Origin: DASSJM01 sp036280655
GTDB taxonomy: Bacteria > Actinomycetota > UBA4738 > HRBIN12
Length of the DNA: 64,000 nucleotides
Reading direction: 5' to 3'
NCBI GenBank assembly: GCA_036280655.1
Contig: DASUQI010000020.1
Span: forward strand, 62,001-126,000
The notes beneath the pieces are model-generated. The model had not been told where the DNA came from, made no database searches, and saw only the letters and a list, made by a program, of their open reading frames with translations. Shown one piece after another: positions 15,403 through 23,440 of the stretch. Each line of letters starts with the position of its first letter. The stretch's first letter is position 1. A program made the translations under genes and the position numbers.

Positions 15403-15469
15403 GGGCCGACCGGCCCGGTCCGATGGGGTCGACCTCCCCCAGAGAGCCAGGCGGTCCCGCACGTACGGT
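15403..15469 (+). promoter_or_regulatory. DevR-type promoter of the CtpF-like ATPase gene
   Basis: Distal box 15403-15416 (GGGCCGACCGGCCC, a full match), proximal box 15426-15439 (GGGTCGACCTCCCC), -10 TACGGT (15464-15469). The inferred start is the ATG at 15476, so the mRNA is leaderless. The boxes sit at about -66.5 and -43.5. Confidence 0.65.
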
Positions 15470-15475
15470 GGCTCC

Positions 15476-18280
15476 ATGTGGATGGATCGAAGCGCTCGAT
15501 CGGAGACCGTGGGCGGCGAAGCCGGCTGGCAACGGGGCGACCTCCTCGATGCGGTCGGGCTGCAGCCCGAAGCGGCCCTCGACCGGTTGCGCTCGTCTCG
15601 GCAAGGTCTCTCCCAGGAGGAGGCGTCATCTCGCTTGGTGCGAGCGGGGCCGAACGAGCTCCCACGCGCGCGAACCCGCAGCCTCCCGCGACAACTGATC
15701 GATCAGCTCATCCATTTCTTCGCCGTGATGCTCTGGATCGCGGCCGGCCTCGCGGTCATCGGAGGGATGCCTCAGCTCGGTGTGGCGATCGTCATCGTGA
15801 TCCTCGTGAACGGCGTCTTCAGCTTCGTTCAGGAGTACCGCGCCGAACGCGCCGTCCGGGCGCTGTCGGCACTACTTCCGGAGACCGCGGTCGTACGCCG
15901 GGGAGGGCGCAAGCACACGATCCCGGCCGTCGAACTCGTTCCCGGCGACGTGGTGGTGCTGCGGGAAGGTGACCGCATCTCGGCGGATGCCCGCGTCCTC
16001 CGCTCGTCCGAGCTGAAGGTGGACATGTCGACGTTGACCGGCGAGTCGAGACCGGTCGGCCGGGTCGCCGAGCCGGTGGCCGGCGATCGCACCGATCCGC
16101 TCGAGGCTCAAAACGTCGTCTTCGCCGGGACGTTCGTGACCTCCGGATCGGGGATCGCTGCGGTCGTCGTCACGGGGGCGGCGACCCGCCTCGGCGGCAT
16201 CGCTCGCCTGGCCAGCGAGGTGGTCCGGCGGCCGACCCCGTTGCGGGTCCAGCTGAACAAGGTCGTCCGCACGATCTCGATCATCGCCGTGGTCACGGGC
16301 GCCGTCTTCTTCGGCGCTGCGGTCGGGCTGGGGACGTCTCCAGGAGACGGGTTCCTGTTCTCGGTCGGGGTGATCGTCGCGCTCGTTCCCGAAGGGCTCC
16401 TGCCCACCGTTTCGCTCTCGCTCGCCATGAGTGCCAGCCGGATGGCACGTCGGGGCGTCCTCGTCAGGCGCCTCGAGTCCGTCGAGACGCTTGGGTGCAC
16501 CACCGTCATCTGTACGGACAAGACCGGCACGATCACGACGAACCAGATGATGGTGCAGGCCGTGCACACGCCCGCCGGCCGCTACGAAGTCACCGGATCG
16601 GGGTACGACCCGGCCGGAACGATGCTGACAGCGGAGGGGCGGCCCCTGACCGAGATCCAGTGGGCCGAGTTGCGTCCGCTGCTGCACGTCGCCGCGCTCT
16701 GCGAGAACGCCCACGTCGAGTCGCAGGATGGGGCATGGCGCTGCATCGGCGATCCGACCGAGGGAGCCCTGCTCGTCCTGGCGAGGAAGGGCGGCATCGA
16801 GCGGGCCGCCGCGGAGCGGATCGCTCCGCGGGTGCGAGACTTCCCGTTCGAGTCGCAGCGAGGCCGGATGAGCACGGTCCACGTCCTCGCGTCCGGCGCG
16901 CACGAGGTCCTCGCCAAGGGGTCGCCCGAGGCCGTCCTGCCCTTGTGCAAGGCGATCCATTCGAAGGGGGAGGTGACGCCGCTCGGAGCGACGGAGGAGC
17001 AAGGGATCCTGGCCGCCGTCGACGCCCTCGCCGTCAGGGGCCTGCGGGTTCTCGCGTTGGCCCGTCGTGAGGTCGACGCACTCCCGGCCACCGCCAACGA
17101 CGCCGAGGTCGAGATGGAGTTCCTCGGCCTGGTGGGGATGGCCGATCCGGTGAGGCCGGAGGTACCGGAAGCTGTCGCCCAATGCCGGGGGGCCGGGATC
17201 CGCCTCGTCATGATCACGGGCGACCACCCTGCCACCGCGATGGCGGTCGCCCGCGAGGCCGGGCTGGAAGCGCACACCGTCATGATCGGGTCGGAGCTCC
17301 CCGACGGTGACGCCGCCCTTGCGAACCTCCTGGTGACGCACGCGCCGATCCTTGCCCGTGTGGCGCCGGAGCAGAAGCTCCGCATCGCGCGCGTCCTTCA
17401 GATGCGGGGCGAGGTCGTGGCGATGACCGGCGATGGGGTCAACGACTCGCCCGCGCTCCGTCAGGCCGACATCGGGGTCGCGATGGGCAAGACGGGCACG
17501 GACGTCGCCCGCGAGGCCGCCGACCTGGTGCTCCTCGACGACAACTTCGCCCACATCGTGGAGGCGGTCGAAGAGGGCAGGGCGGCGTTCGACAACATCA
17601 GGCGCTTTCTGACGTATCACCTCACGGACAACGTGGCGGAGCTTGCTCCGTTCGTCGTCTGGGCCCTCTCGGGCGGCCGCATCCCGCTGATGATCACGGT
17701 CCTTCAGGTCCTGGCGCTGGACATCGGGACCGATCTCCTTCCGGCCCTTGCCCTCGGGGCCGAGAAGCCGGAGCCGGGGGTGATGTATCGGCCGCCTCGT
17801 CCAAGGCGTACGCGGTTGGTTGACCGGAAGGTGGTCGGTCGCGCGTTCGGGTTCCTCGGTCCGGTGGAGGCGGCGTTGTCGTTCGCGATGCTGCCGCTCG
17901 GTGCCGCGCTCTTCTTCGGATGGCCGGCGGAGCCGCTCCCGGCTTCGGGAGTGGACAGGGCGACCCTGTCGACGATGGTGTTCGCGGCGATCGTGCTCAT
18001 GCAGATGGTCGTGGCGCTCGAATGCCGGGGCACGCCGGCATCGTTGTTCTCGATCGGACCGTTCGGCAACCGGCTCCTGAACGGCGCCCTGCTCGCCGAG
18101 CTACTCGTGCTCGCCGCGTTCGTGTACGTACCCACCCTCTACCACGTCCTCGGACAGCACTCCCTGACCTTGGCCCAGTGGCTGCCGGTCTTCGTGACCC
18201 CGTGGCTCCTCCTTGTCGCCGAGGAGGCCCGCAAGGCACTCGCGCGTGGCCGCCGCCGCCGCACCGTTCCGCTCGTGTAG
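15476..18280 (+). CDS. P2-type cation-transporting ATPase (CtpF-like)
   Basis: 934 residues. In order: the N-terminal cation-ATPase domain (LSQEEASSRLVRAGPNELPRA), an actuator with MSTLTGES, the membrane motif VPEGLLPTVSLSLA, the phosphorylation site ICTDKTGTIT, the nucleotide domain with FPFESQRGRMS, the hinge MTGDGVNDSPAL, and a six-span C-terminal membrane domain. The PEGL motif and C-terminal spans mark the P2 (Ca2+ or Na+/K+-like) class, not a heavy-metal pump. CtpF (Rv1997) of the M. tuberculosis DosR regulon is of the same type. There is no Shine-Dalgarno; a -10 is seven bases upstream of the ATG. A second ATG two codons in is possible. Confidence 0.88.
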   Translation: MWMDRSARSETVGGEAGWQRGDLLDAVGLQPEAALDRLRSSRQGLSQEEASSRLVRAGPNELPRARTRSLPRQLIDQLIHFFAVMLWIAAGLAVIGGMPQLGVAIVIVILVNGVFSFVQEYRAERAVRALSALLPETAVVRRGGRKHTIPAVELVPGDVVVLREGDRISADARVLRSSELKVDMSTLTGESRPVGRVAEPVAGDRTDPLEAQNVVFAGTFVTSGSGIAAVVVTGAATRLGGIARLASEVVRRPTPLRVQLNKVVRTISIIAVVTGAVFFGAAVGLGTSPGDGFLFSVGVIVALVPEGLLPTVSLSLAMSASRMARRGVLVRRLESVETLGCTTVICTDKTGTITTNQMMVQAVHTPAGRYEVTGSGYDPAGTMLTAEGRPLTEIQWAELRPLLHVAALCENAHVESQDGAWRCIGDPTEGALLVLARKGGIERAAAERIAPRVRDFPFESQRGRMSTVHVLASGAHEVLAKGSPEAVLPLCKAIHSKGEVTPLGATEEQGILAAVDALAVRGLRVLALARREVDALPATANDAEVEMEFLGLVGMADPVRPEVPEAVAQCRGAGIRLVMITGDHPATAMAVAREAGLEAHTVMIGSELPDGDAALANLLVTHAPILARVAPEQKLRIARVLQMRGEVVAMTGDGVNDSPALRQADIGVAMGKTGTDVAREAADLVLLDDNFAHIVEAVEEGRAAFDNIRRFLTYHLTDNVAELAPFVVWALSGGRIPLMITVLQVLALDIGTDLLPALALGAEKPEPGVMYRPPRPRRTRLVDRKVVGRAFGFLGPVEAALSFAMLPLGAALFFGWPAEPLPASGVDRATLSTMVFAAIVLMQMVVALECRGTPASLFSIGPFGNRLLNGALLAELLVLAAFVYVPTLYHVLGQHSLTLAQWLPVFVTPWLLLVAEEARKALARGRRRRTVPLV

Positions 18281-18410
18281 CCGGAAGACCGGATGCGCCG
18301 GTTGCGGGATCGACGCACGGACGAGAGGTGGGTGAAGGGCGCGCCGAGAAGCTCGGATCGATAGGCGCACTCGGGCGGGAAGGCCGCGAACGCGGAACCA
18401 ACGGCAATGT

Positions 18411-20963
18411 TCAGATCGCCACGGTCGCCCGCTCCGGTTGGTCCGCCTCTGAGGCGAGCCATGCGTAGGCCTCCTCCTCTTGCGCGAAATGAAGTCTCAG
18501 GATCGCGTGCAGGCCGTAGAGCACACGGCGCAGGTCGGCGAAGTCGTCAGGGCTTGGACCCTCGGAGGGCAGATCCGATAGCAGGTGGCCGAACACGCGG
18601 GCCAGGTGCTCGATCTCCATGTGGGCACGCTCCATCGTCCCCATCGGGTCCTCGCCGCCCATGAGCCGGGCTACGACCGGGTAGACCGCGGCCTCCTCCT
18701 CCTCCTCATGCTGGACGAGCCTCTCGAGCAGGAACCAACGGATCTGCTCGAGTTCGGTCACCGCCTCGTCCGGCTGGTACGTCTCGAGACGGTCGGCAAC
18801 GGTCCGGATCCGCCGGAGGTGTGGGACGAACTCCTGATGCTCGGCCCGGAATCGGTCGCCGACGTTGGACCCAGGGCCGCTCCGCTGTCGCGTTTGCCGG
18901 TCCGGGCGAAGGGCCCGGAGCGCGTTGAGGATCACGGTCGCGTCGATGGCCTCCTGGACGAGCGCCCCGGCCACCGGTACCAACAATCCGAACGCACCGA
19001 ACAGCATCCCGACGAACGACAGTCCCATCCCGATCAGCACGCTCTGGAGGGCGATCCCTCGCGAGCGCTGGGCGATCCGCATCGCCTCGGCGACCCGGTC
19101 GAGTTGGTCGACGACCAGGACCACGTCTGCGGCCTCGGACGACGCCGTTGCCCCACGAGCCCCCATCGCGACCCCGACGTCGGCCGCGGCAAGCGCCGGC
19201 GCGTCGTTCACGCCGTCTCCGACCATGACCGTGGGGCCGAATTCCCCCTCCGCCTTCACGGCGTCGACCTTGTCGGCCGGATCCCGCTCGGACAGGATGC
19301 GGTCGACCCCGATCGAGATGCCGACGGACTCGGCGACGTCCGGGTGGTCGCCGGTCACCATCACCACGCGCTCGATCCCCGCCCGGCGCAGGAGGCGGAT
19401 CACGCGAGGCGTGTCCGAACGAACCGGGTCCTCCAGGAGGACGGCGCCGGCGACCTCGTCATCGACCGAGACCATCACGCACGACGATCCTTCCATCGCG
19501 CTCCGCCGCCGGACGTCGCGAGCCTTGACCGGGAGCGGAGCTCCGGCCGCGACCCAGCTCGCCTTGCCGAGCCCTACGTTCCGTCCATCGACGCGCCCGC
19601 GGATGCCGGAGCCGAGCTCCTCGCAGACGTCTTCCGGGAAATCAAGCTCCAGCCCGCGCTGCCGAGCCGAGGCGACGATCGCCGTCGCGAACACGTGCGG
19701 CGAGAGTTGATCGAGCGAGGCTCCGAGCCGGAGCACCTCGTCCGGATCGAGCTCACCGAACGCGAAGACCTCGGCCACCTCGGGTGTTCCCGCGGTCAGG
19801 GTGCCCGTCTTGTCGAACAGCAGGACGCGTCCGCGCCCGAGCGCCTCCAACGCTCCACCGCCTTTGACGATGATGCCGCGCTTGGCCGCTCTCGAGATGC
19901 CGGCCACGATCGCGATCGGGGCAGCCAGGATCAGCGGGCAGGGCGTGGCGACGACGAGCACCGCCAGGGCCCGGACGGCATCGCCGGTGATCGCCCACGC
20001 AAGCACCGCGACCACAAGCGTCACGGGGACGAAGATCAACGCGTACCGATCAGCCAGGCGGACGAACGGCGCCTTCTCCCTCTGCGCCTGCTCGACCAGC
20101 CGGACGATGCCGGCGTACGTGCTCTGGTCGGCGCTCGCGACCGCGCGCAGGTCGAACGCGGCGCCGGCGTTGACCGCGCCCGAACGGATCTGCTCGCCTT
20201 CGCCGCGTTCGACCGGTCGGGACTCGCCGGTGAGGGCCGATTCGCCGAGCACCCCGATAGCCGAAACGAGAAGCCCGTCGACCGGCACGACCTCCCCGGG
20301 CTTGACGAGCAACAGATCGCCCGCTCGCACGTCCCCGACCGGCACCGACGAGAGCGAGCCGTCTCCGTACCGGTGCGCGCTCCGGGGCGCGCGTTCGAGG
20401 AGCGCCGAGAGCTCCCGATGCGCGCGAACGTCGGCGAAATCCTCAAGTGCCCGGCCGGTGGCCAGCATGAACGCGATCACTGCGCCGGCGAGGTACTCAC
20501 CTAGCGCGAGCGCACCGGCCATCGCGAGGATGGCGATGAGATCCACACCGACCTGCCGTTTCACGATCCCCGACGAGACCTCCCACCCGATCGGCACCAA
20601 CCCGATCGCTGTAGTCAGGCCCCAGACGAGGTTCGCCGCGTCGGGCTCGTCTGCACCCCATCGCAGAACGGCGCCCATCACGATCCCGAGGAGCGACAGG
20701 ACGAGGAAGACGCTGCTTGCCGGCGGCAGACGGTTCCGCATGGCCGTCAGGCCCGATCGAACCGCGAGCGGACGCGTGACGGCGTATCGCTCTCGATGGC
20801 CATACGCAGCTCGGAGGACGCGCGGCCGTCCCGTGCGTCGATGCGACGGCGTGCCTCGATCACCGAGCTCGTAGGAGGAGTCGACGACTCCGGCAGCGCT
20901 CGGACAAGGTACGATCTCAGGAGGCGGGAGACCTGCCGACATCGGATCCGGTTTCAGCGTCAT
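18411..20963 (-). CDS. P1B-5-type metal ATPase with C-terminal hemerythrin domain
   Basis: About 850 residues. The membrane metal motif is ATPCPLILAAP (a TPC variant, not CPC), with DKTGTLTAG as the phosphorylation site, TGES in the actuator and VGDGVNDAPAL as the hinge. After the last span a hemerythrin domain of about 140 residues begins (AEHQEFVPHLRRI), with the diiron ligand pattern HEEEEEA, HMEIEHL and LHFAQEEE. The TPC motif plus a hemerythrin tail is the P1B-5 architecture described for Acidothermus and Sinorhizobium pumps (Ni/Fe-linked). The diiron site may make transport respond to O2 (inference). ATG 20963 has GGGAGGTG upstream, but the first 75 residues look unconserved and a later Met (MRNRLPPAS) may be the true start. 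Confidence 0.85.
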   Translation of the reverse strand: MTLKPDPMSAGLPPPEIVPCPSAAGVVDSSYELGDRGTPSHRRTGRPRVLRAAYGHRERYAVTRPLAVRSGLTAMRNRLPPASSVFLVLSLLGIVMGAVLRWGADEPDAANLVWGLTTAIGLVPIGWEVSSGIVKRQVGVDLIAILAMAGALALGEYLAGAVIAFMLATGRALEDFADVRAHRELSALLERAPRSAHRYGDGSLSSVPVGDVRAGDLLLVKPGEVVPVDGLLVSAIGVLGESALTGESRPVERGEGEQIRSGAVNAGAAFDLRAVASADQSTYAGIVRLVEQAQREKAPFVRLADRYALIFVPVTLVVAVLAWAITGDAVRALAVLVVATPCPLILAAPIAIVAGISRAAKRGIIVKGGGALEALGRGRVLLFDKTGTLTAGTPEVAEVFAFGELDPDEVLRLGASLDQLSPHVFATAIVASARQRGLELDFPEDVCEELGSGIRGRVDGRNVGLGKASWVAAGAPLPVKARDVRRRSAMEGSSCVMVSVDDEVAGAVLLEDPVRSDTPRVIRLLRRAGIERVVMVTGDHPDVAESVGISIGVDRILSERDPADKVDAVKAEGEFGPTVMVGDGVNDAPALAAADVGVAMGARGATASSEAADVVLVVDQLDRVAEAMRIAQRSRGIALQSVLIGMGLSFVGMLFGAFGLLVPVAGALVQEAIDATVILNALRALRPDRQTRQRSGPGSNVGDRFRAEHQEFVPHLRRIRTVADRLETYQPDEAVTELEQIRWFLLERLVQHEEEEEAAVYPVVARLMGGEDPMGTMERAHMEIEHLARVFGHLLSDLPSEGPSPDDFADLRRVLYGLHAILRLHFAQEEEAYAWLASEADQPERATVAI

Positions 20964-21020
20964 GTCACCTCCCACGGTCTGACGTCCGAGGCTGTGCTCC
21001 TCCCTCGACCGTCGACTTCA

Positions 21021-21086
21021 ATCGTGCTCATGGGTCGCTTCAGCCGGGTGGGTCGTCCGACCCCAATCACGCGGGTCTGTCGTCAG
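21021..21086 (-). promoter_or_regulatory. DevR-type promoter of the P1B-5/hemerythrin ATPase gene
   Basis: Proximal box 21050-21063 (GGGTCGTCCGACCC, a full match) at -42.5 from the start predicted by -10 CACGAT (21021-21026, minus strand). Distal box 21073-21086 (GGGTCTGTCGTCAG) lies 23 bp further. Most of the gene-free stretch 20964-21448 is regulatory: these boxes, a further inverted repeat GGGCGG/CCGCCC at 21098-21113, and the next promoter. Confidence 0.65.
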
Positions 21087-21358
21087 GTTCGCTCGTCGGG
21101 CGGTTCTCCGCCCTACCGGTCTATCGAGATCCTGTTCGACCCGTTTCGATCACGCCGCATCGGCACTTCTCCCGACCGCCAGGAAGTAGGTTGCTGCGAT
21201 CGTCACAGGCGATGACGCCGATCAACGCGAAGATGGCCACGGCCAGTGCCCCGACGATCGACGCATCGACGTCGCGCGCAGGTCACCGGCCTCCACGCTC
21301 CAGGACTGGGGTGCACCTGCATCCTGCGCGTGCCAGCCCGCCCAGCGTCGGGCACCGC

Positions 21359-21424
21359 GGTCCAGTGGCCCTGTCCCGAGGCGGTACTTCGGCCCTGGGG
21401 CCTTGCTACACGGGCAGGTAGCGT
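21359..21424 (+). promoter_or_regulatory. DevR-type promoter of the 61-residue membrane protein gene
   Basis: Two near-identical boxes, GGTCCAGTGGCCCT (21359-21372) and GGTACTTCGGCCCT (21383-21396), 24 bp apart. -10 TAGCGT (21419-21424) puts the inferred start at 21431 and the proximal box at about -42. Confidence 0.6.
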
Positions 21425-21448
21425 CTGGTGCGAAGGAAGGTGATCCAG

Positions 21449-21634
21449 ATGGCGACCTACCAAGGTGCCTTCGACGGGCGTATGCCTGCGCGGACGATGG
21501 ACGTGTCCGCAGTAGATGTGCTCGCTTCGGTGGTCGGCTATGTGTCGACGGTCTTGTTCGTGGGGTCGATCGCGACGTTTCTCGTATTCGCAGTCACGTT
21601 CGGTGTCCGCGAGGTGATCAGCTGGGCTTACTAG
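21449..21634 (+). CDS. Small single-span membrane protein
   Basis: 61 residues: a polar N-terminus (MATYQGAFDGRMPARTMD), one long hydrophobic segment (about residues 22-50, VLASVVGYVSTVLFVGSIATFLVFAV), then FGVREVISWAY. ATG 21449 has AAGGAAGG upstream. No family recognised. The downstream DNA up to 21850 reads as protein-like hydrophobic segments in shifting frames, so the gene may once have been longer. The DevR-type promoter supports that it is expressed. Confidence 0.55.
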   Translation: MATYQGAFDGRMPARTMDVSAVDVLASVVGYVSTVLFVGSIATFLVFAVTFGVREVISWAY

Positions 21635-21995
21635 GAGGACCCGAGCAACCCGTTCCTCCTGGCCGCGGTGGGTGCGACCCTTCTTGGGGCAGCTCGGGGT
21701 CATGTACTGGGCTCTACCTCACCCAGGACCTCTCGCACATCACCGCAAGGCTCCCCAGGATCATGCCGTGGTCCTCGTCATCTCGGCGGGGGTCTTCTGG
21801 GCCGTCGATGCTGAGAAGCTCGTCCGTCGCCGCGTGTCTGCTCGGTCGACGGGAGGTTCCGCCGCGGGATTGGGCAACGAGCGCGGCACCGGAAACGTCC
21901 CTGACAGGCTTCCCGCGCCGGTCGGGACCAACGACCCTTTCCGCTGGCCATCCGTGGTCAGACAGTTGAGAGGCAGGTCGTCGAGAGGAGGGGAC
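21635..21995 (+). other. Gene-free stretch with possible decayed membrane-protein remnant and a promoter
   Basis: No intact gene. Directly after the 61-residue gene one frame reads NPFLLAAVGATLLGAARGHV, another LYLTQDLSHITARLP, and a third VVLVISAGVFWAVDAEKLVRR; these could be pieces of one frameshifted two-span protein. The last 75 bases hold the promoter of the next small gene. Confidence 0.25.
21924..21966 (+). promoter_or_regulatory. DevR-type promoter of the 71-residue membrane protein gene
   Basis: Box 21924-21937 (GGGACCAACGACCC, a full match) at -42.5 from the start predicted by the weak -10 GACAGT (21961-21966). No clear distal box. Confidence 0.5.
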
Positions 21996-22211
21996 ATGAA
22001 GTCTCGAACCGCTCAACGAGAGAGGCGCTCAGGGATCCGCTGGCTCGTCGCCGGAGCGCTTGTTCTCGCGGGGATGCTCGGCATGTGGTGGCTCGTCGCA
22101 ACGACCAATCGGGAGGGTACGCACGACGCCGAGCTACTTCCGCTCTTCGCCCTGATCCCTCTGCTGATCGGGCTCTACCACCTTGTCCGCGCGCGGCTTC
22201 ACCACGAGTGA
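21996..22211 (+). CDS. Small two-span membrane protein
   Basis: 71 residues: a basic N-terminus (MKSRTAQRERRSGIR), span 1 (WLVAGALVLAGMLGMWWLVA), a short polar loop (TTNREGTHDAE), span 2 (LLPLFALIPLLIGLYHLV) and a His-rich basic end (RARLHHE). ATG 21996 has GAGAGGAGGGG upstream. No family recognised. Its own DevR-like box suggests induction with the rest of the island. Confidence 0.6.
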   Translation: MKSRTAQRERRSGIRWLVAGALVLAGMLGMWWLVATTNREGTHDAELLPLFALIPLLIGLYHLVRARLHHE

Positions 22212-22442
22212 GATCGGATTCGGGCAGGCTGGTTTGACGCCCGTCGCGCGGCGAGAACGTAGGGCGAGACGCAGATGGGACAGGCGGATCCGGAAGAGGT
22301 CGAGCCGACGTCCGAGAGGACCGTGGTGGCGGTCGATGGGCACGCCTGCCCGACGTGCGCTTCCGGTCGCAGCCGACATCGCTTGACGGCGACCGCTTCC
22401 GCGCCGGGCGTTCGTGTCCGACGCGGCCCTCCGACCGGCGTG

Positions 22443-22844
22443 TCACCGGTCGAGGATCCGTTCGCCGGCGTGGGCTTCGTCCTTCGTCCGGTGGATCGTT
22501 CCCGGCGGGTGCTCGGGAGGCGAATAGAGCGAGTACAGCCTCAGATCGCCCGTTCCGGTATTGATCAGGTTGTGCCACACCCCGGCAGGGATGACGATCG
22601 CCCAGTCCTCCTCCACGTCGTACGTGGCGTCGATCCGATCCTCGGCCGTCCCGAATTCGACCCGGGCCCGCCCCTGTTCGATCCGGATGAACTGGTCGGT
22701 GCTGGGGTGCGCCTCCCGACCGATGTCCTCTCCCACCCGGAGCCTCATCAGGGTGAGCTGCGTGTGCTCCCCGGTAAACATCACGGTACGGAACGTTCCG
22801 TTCTCGAGCGTCGACCGCTCGATGTCTCCGACCCAACCCAGCAT
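22443..22844 (-). CDS. Cupin-domain protein
   Basis: 133 residues, a single cupin barrel. Motif 1 is HPSTDQFIRIEQGRARVEFG and motif 2 is IPAGVWHNLINTG, giving plausible metal ligands His, Gln or Glu and a late His. The end PPEHPPGTIHRTKDEA is typical of the mannose-6-phosphate-isomerase-like cupin subgroup. The substrate is unknown. ATG 22844 has AGGAGG nine bases upstream. It follows the four-span membrane protein by 35 bp on the same strand, so the two are probably cotranscribed. Confidence 0.8.
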   Translation of the reverse strand: MLGWVGDIERSTLENGTFRTVMFTGEHTQLTLMRLRVGEDIGREAHPSTDQFIRIEQGRARVEFGTAEDRIDATYDVEEDWAIVIPAGVWHNLINTGTGDLRLYSLYSPPEHPPGTIHRTKDEAHAGERILDR

Positions 22845-22879
22845 GGTGCGTCCTCCTCTCGATCTCGCTGTCGTACGGC

Positions 22880-23296
22880 TTATGCCGGTCGCTCCAACGG
22901 GCGAGTCTCCATCGGCTCCCTCTGCTCGCCGTTCGTGACCGCGTGGCGCACGGTCGAGATCAGCCAGAGCGTCAGGATCGTCACCACGAGGACGGCCAGC
23001 ATCGTCTCGCTACCGCCTACGAGCGTGATGACGCCGGCGGCGAGCGCACCGGCCCCGAGGACCGATGCGACGACCGCGTAGGCCATCGGGACACGGCGCC
23101 GGCCGCCGACGCCGTACACGGCGGACATCTGTGCCTGGTCACTCATGCAGGCCGCGTAGCCGAGGGCCAGGACGGCCGCGCCGACGACCCTCGTGGACAG
23201 GTCTTCGAACGCTGTTCCGCTCGACCAGAGTCCCCACAGGCCGGCCGCTGCCAGGACGAGCAGGGTGGCCCAACCGTCGCTCCGCTTGAGGTGCAT
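22880..23296 (-). CDS. Four-span membrane protein of unknown function
   Basis: 138 residues: N-terminus MHLKRSDGW, then four hydrophobic segments (TLLVLAAAGLWGLW; VVGAAVLALGYAACM; MAYAVVASVLGAGALAAGVITLV; MLAVLVVTILTLWLISTV), with a short loop containing VYGVGGRRRVP. ATG 23296 has GGAGG six bases upstream. No family recognised. First gene of a two-gene unit with the cupin. The intergenic region to the divergent 23441 gene holds only degenerate box halves (GGGAC at 23393 and 23398). Confidence 0.65.
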   Translation of the reverse strand: MHLKRSDGWATLLVLAAAGLWGLWSSGTAFEDLSTRVVGAAVLALGYAACMSDQAQMSAVYGVGGRRRVPMAYAVVASVLGAGALAAGVITLVGGSETMLAVLVVTILTLWLISTVRHAVTNGEQREPMETRPLERPA

Positions 23297-23426
23297 CGTC
23301 GACCTCCTTCCGCTCCGCCCGTGCCCAATCCAGGCGGTCAACGACACCCTGCCACCGACGGTGGCGCGGTGACGGTGCACCCTGACCCTGCCGGGACGGG
23401 ACCATCGCCGTTTCGCACCTCCGAGG

Positions 23427-23432
23427 TAGTGT
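23427..23432 (+). promoter_or_regulatory. -10 element TAGTGT of the OtsB-like locus
   Basis: TAGTGT lies nine bases before the ATG at 23441, so the transcript is nearly leaderless. The half-sites GGGAC upstream (23393-23397 and 23398-23402) are not in the register seen at the other promoters. Confidence 0.4.
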
Positions 23433-23440
23433 TCGCACGC

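Noticed and set aside
15872..17620. 582-codon minus-strand frame opposite the CtpF-like ATPase
   Set aside because: Same reason; the sense strand carries the full P-type ATPase motif set.
18585..20504. 639-codon plus-strand frame opposite the P1B-5 ATPase
   Set aside because: Shadow of the ATPase; no motif and biased composition.
21098..21113. GGGCGG/CCGCCC inverted repeat as a further box
   Set aside because: Not spaced correctly from either flanking promoter (26 and 49 bp from the neighbouring boxes), so left as a bare repeat.
22275..22442. Possible small gene starting MGQADPEEVEPTSERTVVAVDGHACPTC
   Set aside because: Although the start looks protein-like, there is no ribosome-binding site, the frame runs antisense into the cupin gene and no family fits.
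23393..23411. GGGACGGGACCATCGCC resembling DevR boxes before the OtsB-like locus
   Set aside because: Only half-sites, and the distance to the -10 TAGTGT does not fit the register of the other 27 promoters.
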